From contig JALLAZ010001346.1 in NCBI GenBank assembly GCA_036939755.1, positions 1 to 10,174 of the forward strand: a DNA stretch of 10,174 nucleotides, read 5' to 3'. This document shows positions 1 to 5,389 of this stretch, in pieces (the stretch's first letter is position 1; every line of letters begins with the position of its first letter). Below the pieces are notes generated by a model, which searched no databases, was not told the origin of the DNA, and was given only the letters and a program-made list of their open reading frames with translations. This stretch comes from Stephanodiscus triporus. Its lineage: Eukaryota > Bacillariophyta > Thalassiosirophyceae > Thalassiosirales > Thalassiosiraceae. Made by a program: the position numbers and the translations under genes.

Positions 1-146
1 CAGTAACAATATATTACTATCTGTACAAGTACACTTTTACAACGTAACAATAAATAGTTTCGATAAAAATATATTGCTTCTAGAAAGAGTACGAAGTGCT
101 GGGTTACAATAAATTAGTACATGATCAACTATTTAGTGTTGAGAGG
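1..146. other. AT-rich left flank, no gene seen
   Basis: This stretch is AT-rich and has no credible coding frame. Similarity to the DUF6824 genes stops sharply at about 147. Two short look-alike pieces, around 45-56 and 103-113 (both reading acaataaat), are the only internal repetition seen. It may be downstream sequence of a lost gene or a degenerate breakpoint flank; nothing supports either firmly. Confidence 0.5.
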
Positions 147-320
147 AAACACTCCCATGCAACGCTCTCATGCTGCTTTTGCATCTCACTGTGATTTTTT
201 CCCTTGCGCTTCTTTGGACGCAGTAGTTGGAGCTGAATATTCCGCTGAGATTTGATCAAGTTCAGCTCCTCCTCACGCTGCTGACATTCGATCAGATGCT
301 TCTGCTCCTCCTTGAGCTGT
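147..320 (-). pseudogene. Fragment of a third DUF6824 gene (coiled-coil part)
   Basis: The minus strand reads a stretch matching residues of about 637-691 of the 888-aa DUF6824 protein at 5390-8056. Shared pieces include LIECQQREEELNLI, NIQLQLLRP and GKNHSEMQKQHE. By eye the DNA is about 90% identical to 1981-2150, and the reading frame stays open with mostly conservative changes, for example KMRE becoming KKRK. The source was therefore probably a separate, once-functional paralogue rather than a recent copy of either neighbour. Both ends are missing: similarity stops after the AWEC codons on the left, and on the right it runs into a secreted-protein gene at about 320-326. The fragment lacks the DUF6824 domain itself and cannot encode a working family member. 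Confidence 0.85.
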
Positions 321-1037
321 TGGAGATTCCTACTGATGGGATCAAGGGGGAGAAGGAGCCTACTATCGCCTCTGCCTTCCTCTCCAAGTTCAAGAAAGAA
401 CACATTGAACTTGCGCAATCTCTCTATGATGCCTCATTCAAACAAGATGAAAAACTCACTGAAATTATCTCTGCCCATGACAAAGACAATGATGGGATCA
501 ATGCGTTAGGTACCAGTGGGTCACTGGATGTACCTTACGTTGATCATCATCCTAGTCCTCCTGATTGCGAGTACCTCAGCAAGAACAAGAGTAGCAAGAG
601 TGGGAAGGGGTCCAAAATCGAATTATTCACATTCAATGCCATCAAAGATGCCGGAATCTTGGCATCAGCATCCATTTATGATGGATATTTGCACACACCT
701 GGCATTAGAAACCCATCCGATGATTGGGATGACCTCGATTCTGATGAAGAACTCGCTGCTGAAACCATTTATAATTTTTTTCCTCTTGGAAGATTATTTG
801 GCTTGCGCGGGCACCAAGATTGAGAACGTACTTACCTACAAGGTCTATGTCGACCGCCAGTGTTGGTCTGATATTTTCATCATCATGCTTGCTTTCGCTT
901 ATTGGTGGGATGTGTTTGCCGATGGAGATGTAGATCTCTTGCCTACGATTTCTTTTATTATTGTCGACAAGGGGACCCCTCGTTTGTCCCATACCAAAAG
1001 AACTCAGGTGATGCTTGAAGCTGTTGCCGTTGCGTAA
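321..1037 (+). pseudogene. Truncated, frameshifted paralogue of the secreted lysine-cluster protein
   Basis: From the PTDG codons at about 329 onward this aligns with residues 79-324 of the intact protein encoded at 4064-5038. The first 78 residues, including signal peptide, paired repeat and RAL site, are absent and replaced by antisense DUF6824 sequence. The conserved parts include FLSKFKKEHIEL, YDASFKQDE, a DxDxDGIN loop, and a lysine cluster (KNKSSKSGKGSK, 581-616) whose first lysine is shifted by one position. Six bases after the PTIAS-like part are missing relative to the intact gene. A net one-base insertion around the T7 run at 775-781 shifts the frame, so the frame from upstream ends at a TGA at 821-823, while the conserved C-terminal frame continues to a TAA at 1035-1037. 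An open frame from an ATG at 227 (198 codons) joins the antisense DNA to this gene in frame. Divergence is substantial up to 785 and disappears at 786. Most likely a pseudogene; expression of the 198-residue chimera is possible but unsupported. Confidence 0.8.
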
Positions 1038-1082
1038 GAAGGAATGCCTCGTTTATATTCTGTGTGAGTCGGGAGTGTAGAG

Positions 1083-1178
1083 GGATAACGCATTGAACTT
1101 CCGATAACGCATTGAACTCCCCCCCCCCCCACAAATGTATCAAGTGAGTTGGTTGTTGACGGATAACAGATTGGACTT
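1083..1178. repeat. Three 18-bp GATAACGCATTGAACT-like repeats with C12 run (copy 1)
   Basis: The convergent intergenic region contains ggataacgcattgaactt (1083-1100), cgataacgcattgaactc (1102-1119) and a weaker third copy, ggataacagattggactt (1161-1178). A run of 12 C (1119-1130) separates the second and third. They lie between the two convergent stop codons and may be part of 3' UTRs or simply decayed tandem repeats. No function can be assigned. Confidence 0.75.
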
Positions 1179-1388
1179 ATCTGCCTGGCGCAATGTATCA
1201 GTGTTTGATCCTCTAGTATATGAAGGAGGAGGAGTCTGTGTAATGTCTTAAATTGATATATCTGTTAGTTGTCATATTTACACTACCTCCATAGTTGCTC
1301 AAGGACAACATCGACCCAACGATTGATTTGGCCAGCACGGATTTGTCGAATATTACCCTCAACTTTGGATACTAGCTAACGGTGCATT

Positions 1389-3188
1389 CTATCTCTTCTG
1401 TTCATCTGGTATGGGAAATTTGAGTGAAGATGCCAGCGAATGGAGCCACAAATGCCGCGCCTTCTGATGCTGCTGCTGCTGCTGCTGCTCCTTCTCCTCC
1501 TCCCGATGCTGAGAGACAAGTGCGCCGCCGCCACAACTGTTGTTGTTGCTCAGAATGCTACTCAGAGCTGAAGCGAACGCAGCCTGAAATAGCGGCTTTG
1601 AAATCCGTTCTTCATCTTCCTGCTGCTGCAGCTGTTGAAGCATTCCAGCGGCGGCGGCGGCGGCTGCCAGCTGCGATATCTCATGCTTTTGTTTCTGATG
1701 CTGTATCTGGTACTCGTCGGCCTGTTTCGACAAGCTCCGCACGTTCATCTCATCACTTCGAGAATGCTGCGTTGACACCGCCTTCGTGACATGCGTAGTC
1801 CCCAGATCCTGCGAACCTTGGCCGCCCACTGCATTGCTCAGTACTCGCTGAGCGCCCCGGGGAATTCCTCCATCTGCCTCTACTTGGTGGGTGCCGTAGC
1901 CGCCGCCACCACCACCACCGCACAAATTCGTCATCCGTTGCTCAAGCTCAAGAAGAATCTTCTTCTTTTCGCATTCGATCAAACATTCCCAGGCGACGCC
2001 CTCGTGCTGCTTTTGCATCTCACTGTGATTTTTTCCTTCGCGCATCTTCGGACGCAGTAGTTGGAGCTGAATATTCTGCCGAGATTCGATCAAGTTCAGC
2101 TCCTCCTCACGCTGCTGACATTCGATCAGACGCTTCCGCTCCTCCTCGTGCTGCCTTGTCAGCCTCACCTGTCCGACTTGCAGGCATTCGAAGAAGGTCT
2201 GCTCCGTCTTGAGTTGGGCGAATGTGGAGTTCAGCGCCCTCCATCGACCCGTGGACATGTCCATTCCCAAAAATCTCGCGGGTGGATCGCACGTCGATAA
2301 GGAGTGAAGAGTCTTGTCGATCAACTTCTGGACGGAGGCATCCCCTCCTCCTCGTCCGCTGCCATCTTTGGGGGCGGCGTTGGTCGTGCCATTGGAAGGG
2401 AGGGATGCCAGGTAGGCGTTCTTGTACGGTTCGGAATTCATCTCGATCATAATGCGGAATCGTCGGTTGCCGACGTGGTGGAAGAAAGATCGGCCACGAC
2501 CGCAAAGGACGTCGTAATTGGACGGGACGACGTACGGCCCGGGATCGACGGCCGGGGGGGTAACGCTTTTGTCCTTCTTCGAGGACGCGTTCTCGCCGAC
2601 ATCGTCATTGAAGAATTTCTCGATGGGCAGGTTGAGGAAGACCTTGAGCCTTGACGGGGGCGTTATCGACTTCGGATAATCGGCCACGTACTTCGCGGCC
2701 ATCGCCGTGACAGATCCCTCGACGCTGCCGATGCTGGTGCGGGCGCTATCCGGGGGGGTGGGGGAAGGCACGGCCGGGGGGGAGGGTTGTGCCCGCGTCT
2801 TTGCCGATGGCGTCATCGCCGACGAGGGCGAGGACGTCCCAGAAGACAACGCCTTGGCTTTGATCTCGGCGATCTGATTGCGGGAGAAGGTAGTTGGTAA
2901 TAACCCAGTGAAGGGAGCGGTGGGGAGTGCCCTCGTCTTCTTCCCGCCGAGGGCCGACGCTCCCTCCACCAATGCCGTCGTTGCATGCCGTCGCTGACGA
3001 TGCCGTAGCTGATTCAAGCGTATACTTTTCGCAATCGGATCGGCGATAATTGTCTCGAGTGCCTCCTCTTCCGGCACCCCCTCCGCCTCCGCCTCCACCG
3101 CCCCCCTCTCCTCCACGGAAACCTCGGTGGCATCCCGATTCAAGAAATACCAATACCGCCCGGCGGCCCAGAAGGTGGAATGGACCAT
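1389..3188 (-). CDS. 5'-truncated DUF6824 protein (599-aa open frame), probable pseudogene or neo-gene
   Basis: The open frame equals residues 290-888 of the full-length protein at 5390-8056, with one change: Tyr instead of His in the AAGRYW(Y/H)FLN stretch. It has lost the NLS-like N-terminus and nearly all of the first DUF6824 domain, keeping only that domain's last helix. It retains the second domain (NYDVLCGRGR at 224-233, HHVGNRRFR at 237-245, RFLG at 305-308, GRWRAL at 314-319), a long coiled coil (about 333-419), a Gly run (424-430), a poly-Ala helix (508-514) and poly-Gln (568-573). The assigned ATG is simply an internal Met of the parent gene. Upstream in frame, about 15 foreign codons are open before a TGA. 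The parental promoter is absent; upstream lies a transposase-like fragment. Whether it is transcribed is unknown. Single-domain DUF6824 proteins do exist in diatoms, so the product could still fold. Confidence 0.7.
   Translation of the reverse strand: MVHSTFWAAGRYWYFLNRDATEVSVEERGAVEAEAEGVPEEEALETIIADPIAKSIRLNQLRHRQRRHATTALVEGASALGGKKTRALPTAPFTGLLPTTFSRNQIAEIKAKALSSGTSSPSSAMTPSAKTRAQPSPPAVPSPTPPDSARTSIGSVEGSVTAMAAKYVADYPKSITPPSRLKVFLNLPIEKFFNDDVGENASSKKDKSVTPPAVDPGPYVVPSNYDVLCGRGRSFFHHVGNRRFRIMIEMNSEPYKNAYLASLPSNGTTNAAPKDGSGRGGGDASVQKLIDKTLHSLSTCDPPARFLGMDMSTGRWRALNSTFAQLKTEQTFFECLQVGQVRLTRQHEEERKRLIECQQREEELNLIESRQNIQLQLLRPKMREGKNHSEMQKQHEGVAWECLIECEKKKILLELEQRMTNLCGGGGGGGYGTHQVEADGGIPRGAQRVLSNAVGGQGSQDLGTTHVTKAVSTQHSRSDEMNVRSLSKQADEYQIQHQKQKHEISQLAAAAAAAGMLQQLQQQEDEERISKPLFQAAFASALSSILSNNNSCGGGALVSQHREEEKEQQQQQQHQKARHLWLHSLASSLKFPIPDEQKR
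1468..1489. repeat. (TGC)7 triplet run encoding poly-Gln (copy 1)
   Basis: A pure TGC/CTG run read on the minus strand as CAG codons gives the poly-Gln near the C-terminus of the DUF6824 protein. The identical run lies at 5469-5490. Such runs normally vary quickly in length, so equal length in both copies supports very recent copying. Confidence 0.85.
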
Positions 3189-3189
3189 G

Positions 3190-3499
3190 TATGTAATTGC
3201 ATCTTCTTCCGGCCACTTTTCACAGGAGCTGCTAAGCCATCAGCACACGTCCGCCACCTTGATACCTGGGAAGGAGACACCTGCAAGGCCTCAGAAGCTT
3301 CGTTCTCCTGGGTCATGTTATGGCTCCTCATCATCAGGTCCACAGCGCACCGAATCTGGAGCTTCTTGTCTGCAGGATACTGCTTGCGTCGCTGGACAGC
3401 AGTATCCATTTGTTTGACACAGCGCGCACGGAAGGCTCCACCAGGATTGTAGACTTTGACCTTCATCTGCAATTGTGAAAGGAGATCGACGGATCGCAC
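3190..3499 (-). mobile_element. N-terminal HTH fragment of a transposase-like protein
   Basis: The minus strand encodes about 104 residues of foreign character before meeting the repeat edge at 3189. A probable start is the Met at 3466 (MKVKVYNPGG) or the one at 3499. Residues of about 41-84 (counted from 3499) look like a CENP-B/pipsqueak-type helix-turn-helix: a basic YPADKKLQIR helix, ENEASEALQV, then SPSQVSRWR as recognition helix. A basic GRKKMQLHT tail follows, as found before the catalytic DDE region of pogo/Tc1-like transposases. The frame crosses the junction inside codon 104 and stops 15 codons into antisense DUF6824 sequence, so the catalytic domain is missing. No terminal inverted repeats could be found because the other end is lost. 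Alternatively it is a host HTH protein fragment; family assignment is from motif pattern only. Confidence 0.6.
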
Positions 3500-3741
3500 C
3501 CACTAACACAAACGAGTTGTGGCACCCCAGTGGACCACGTATGGTAGGGAATAACGGGAGGATCAGGTACAACATTGTGCGGCAACAAAAGTGTGCGCCA
3601 AAAAAGAAATGGTTGAGAGGACCGATTTAGGAATACTACAAAAAACTATTTTGATAAGTTAGATACTTGGAGCGAGAAAGGAGAGACATTCTGAATGCTT
3701 AGAATGCGTATCCTACTTAGGTAAAAAGGCTTTCGCTCTAA
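3500..3741. other. Spacer between transposase fragment and promoter repeats
   Basis: This AT-rich stretch holds the 5' flank of the HTH fragment and sequence far upstream of the secreted-protein gene. Open frames here have no recognisable content. It could include the outer end of the degraded transposon, but I see no clear terminal repeat. Confidence 0.4.
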
Positions 3742-3923
3742 TTTCTCAAAAATAGGAGATGGCAGCAACTCTACAGAAGACCAAATAATGCCAAAGTATA
3801 GAGGAACTTGTATCAAATTGCTTTTCTCAAAAGTGGCGAGGTGGCAGCAAGTTCGATCAACTGAATTCTTACTTTTTGCTTCTCGTTTCTCAAATATACA
3901 TACATGGGAGATGGATGCAAGTT
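3742..3923 (+). promoter_or_regulatory. Three copies of a TTTCTCAAA...GATGGCAGCAAGTTC motif upstream of the secreted gene
   Basis: Three related blocks occur at 3742-3772, 3823-3854 and 3886-3924. Each starts with tttctcaaa and ends with a form of gatggcagcaa(g/c)ttct; spacers inside the blocks vary, and the third has extra atacat bases. They lie about 140-320 bp upstream of the ATG at 4064, where a promoter would be. They could be binding sites for one regulator, or decayed tandem repeats. Periodicity (81 and 63 bp) is not constant. The regulatory role is inference. Confidence 0.5.
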
Positions 3924-4063
3924 CTCTAACATTCGCCAATCGGTTGAAGAGAGTGAAAGGAGATGAACACAGACAAATTACAGCTATCATAAAATCAATC
4001 GAACGCCAATTGATATTGATATCATATTATACCTACCTACATCATCAACAACCCGAACCAACC

Positions 4064-5038
4064 ATGCAGCAAGTACTATTTTTCATCCTCCCCGCGTTTA
4101 TCGCGAGTGCCCAAGCGCAAGAGACCTCCTTCAAGCACCTCAAGGACAAGGAGCAGCAAGAGCTCGTCGGAGGCGTTGATGCGGCGCTCAAGACTTCCTT
4201 CAAGCAGCGCAAGCAGCGCAAGGAGCGTCGAGCGCTCTTTGACGGCCTTGATGCGGCGTCCGTTTCCATGTCTATGGCGCCGTCTGCATTTGAGATGCCT
4301 ACTGATGGGATCCAGGGGGAGAAGGAGCCTACTATCTCCTCGGCCGACATGTCAGATTTCCTCTCCAAGTTCAAGAAAGAACACATCGAACTTGCGGAAG
4401 CTCTCTATGATGCCTCATTCAAACAAGACGAAGGAATCGCTGAAATTGTCTCTGCCCAGGACGAAGACTTTGATGGGATCAATGAGTTTCGCAACACAGT
4501 GACTTCCTTCGTGGATACTCATACTCGCGATCCTCCTTATTGTATCCACCCCAGCGAGAAGACTACCAAGAGTAGCAAGAGTGGGAAGGGGTCCAAAATC
4601 AAATTGTTCACAGTTGAACGCGCCCTCGAAGCCGGAGTCCTGGCATCGGCAACCATTTATGATGGAAGGTTGTACACACCTGCCATTAGAAACAACCGGA
4701 TGTACTCCGACGTAGCCGACGGGTTCCAGGTAGCTGGGGGGGAGGTTGAGGCCCTTTTTTACGAAGCCTTGTATAATTTTATCATTTTGGAAGATTATTT
4801 GGCTTGCGCGGGCACCAAGATTGAGAACGTACTTACCTACAAGGTCTATGTCGACCGCCAGTGTTGGTCTGATATTTTCATCATCATGCTTGCTTTCGCT
4901 TATTGGTGGGATGTGTTTGCCGATGGAGATGTAGATCTCTTGCCTACGATTTCTTTTATTATTGTCGACAAGGGGACCCCTCGTTTGTCCCATACCAAAA
5001 GAACTCAGGTGATGCTTGAAGCTGTTGCCGTTGCGTAA
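4064..5038 (+). CDS. Secreted lysine-cluster (pentalysine) protein, candidate biosilica-associated protein
   Basis: This encodes a 324-residue protein. The ATG at 4064 is preferred over upstream in-frame ATGs (from 3788) because it has an aaccaacc context and opens a classic signal peptide: MQQ, hydrophobic core, likely cleavage after AQA at 18. Residues 21-42 and 44-66 form a paired repeat (TSFK...Lxx(G)xDAA). The second copy holds RRAL (55-58), fitting the RxL propeptide cleavage site described in diatom silaffin-type proteins. Residues 79-145 are acidic and helical with a DxDxDGIN loop (133-140) resembling a degenerate EF-hand. Residues 166-178 read KTTKSSKSGKGSK, five lysines spaced by two, which matches the pentalysine clusters shown to target proteins to silica in Thalassiosira pseudonana. 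The C-terminal half (about 195-324) contains IYDGRLYTPAIRNN and a hydrophobic CWSDIFIIMLAFAYWW stretch (267-282). I do not recognise that part as a known fold. No enzyme motif is visible. The gene is uninterrupted and converges on the DUF6824 gene. Confidence 0.8.
   Translation: MQQVLFFILPAFIASAQAQETSFKHLKDKEQQELVGGVDAALKTSFKQRKQRKERRALFDGLDAASVSMSMAPSAFEMPTDGIQGEKEPTISSADMSDFLSKFKKEHIELAEALYDASFKQDEGIAEIVSAQDEDFDGINEFRNTVTSFVDTHTRDPPYCIHPSEKTTKSSKSGKGSKIKLFTVERALEAGVLASATIYDGRLYTPAIRNNRMYSDVADGFQVAGGEVEALFYEALYNFIILEDYLACAGTKIENVLTYKVYVDRQCWSDIFIIMLAFAYWWDVFADGDVDLLPTISFIIVDKGTPRLSHTKRTQVMLEAVAVA
4124..4261 (+). repeat. Paired TSFK...DAA internal repeat in the secreted protein
   Basis: Two adjacent 66-72-bp units begin at 4124 and 4193. 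Each encodes TSFK, a basic or charged stretch, then a Leu-(x2-3)-Gly-(Val/Leu)-Asp-Ala-Ala ending. The first unit is acidic and Gln-rich (DKEQQELV); the second is strongly basic (KQRKQRKERR). A local duplication followed by divergence, or a two-part propeptide, would explain it. The left-hand paralogue has lost this whole region. Confidence 0.7.
4559..4597 (+). other. Pentalysine cluster (KxxKxxKxxKxxK) coding segment
   Basis: Codons 166-178 read KTTKSSKSGKGSK, with lysine at every third position and Ser, Thr or Gly between. This is the spacing of the silica-targeting pentalysine clusters reported in silaffin-type proteins. The related segment in the left paralogue (581-616) keeps four regularly spaced lysines plus one shifted lysine. 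Such short Ser/Lys stretches also occur in other secreted diatom proteins, so silica targeting is a hypothesis. Confidence 0.65.
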
Positions 5039-5083
5039 GAAGGAATGCCTCGTTTATATTCTGTGTGAGTCGGGAGTGTAGAG

Positions 5084-5179
5084 GGATAACGCATTGAACT
5101 TCCGATAACGCATTGAACTCCCCCCCCCCCCACAAATGTATCAAGTGAGTTGGTTGTTGACGGATAACAGATTGGACTT
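5084..5179. repeat. Three 18-bp GATAACGCATTGAACT-like repeats with C12 run (copy 2)
   Basis: These are the same three short repeats as in copy 1, at 5084-5101, 5103-5120 and 5162-5179, in the 351-bp space between the convergent stop codons at 5038 and 5390. Apart from these repeats and the C run, this intergenic stretch (5039-5389) shows no gene. It presumably contains both 3' UTRs and polyadenylation sites. Confidence 0.75.
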
Positions 5180-5389
5180 ATCTGCCTGGCGCAATGTATC
5201 AGTGTTTGATCCTCTAGTATATGAAGGAGGAGGAGTCTGTGTAATGTCTTAAATTGATATATCTGTTAGTTGTCATATTTACACTACCTCCATAGTTGCT
5301 CAAGGACAACATCGACCCAACGATTGATTTGGCCAGCACGGATTTGTCGAATATTACCCTCAACTTTGGATACTAGCTAACGGTGCATT

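Larger units (their letters stand above)
786..3189. repeat. Near-identical 2.4-kb repeat, copy 1
   Basis: This segment matches 4787-7190 with a constant offset of 4001 and no insertion or deletion, even through a run of 12 C and several triplet runs. The only difference found is A at 3149 against G at 7150. It carries the 3' end of a secreted-protein gene, the convergent intergenic region and most of a DUF6824 gene. The left edge lies inside a coding region and the right edge inside another, so it is not bounded by whole genes. No terminal inverted repeats or target-site duplication were seen at the edges. Confidence 0.95.

Noticed and set aside
1083..1178. Short regular repeats considered as a CRISPR-like array
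   Set aside because: Units are only 18 bp, imperfect, unevenly spaced, and the genome is eukaryotic.
1424..2654. Several plus-strand open frames (also at 5425-6655)
   Set aside because: They are shadows of the DUF6824 gene. The Leu-rich peptide at 2061-2300 is interesting only as the source type of the antisense leader in the left chimera.
786..3189. The 2.4-kb repeat considered as a transposon or LTR
   Set aside because: Its ends lie within coding regions, there are no terminal repeats or target-site duplications, and it encodes no transposition enzyme.
3318..3575. Alternative minus-strand frame over the HTH fragment
   Set aside because: It overlaps the helix-turn-helix frame, which has clear domain character; this one is Cys/Pro-rich noise.
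3646..3990. Minus-strand 114-codon open frame
   Set aside because: It overlaps the upstream repeats of the secreted gene and encodes nothing recognisable.
3788..4063. In-frame N-terminal extension of the secreted protein
   Set aside because: The extension has no conserved content, covers the repeated promoter motifs, and would bury the signal peptide that starts at 4064.
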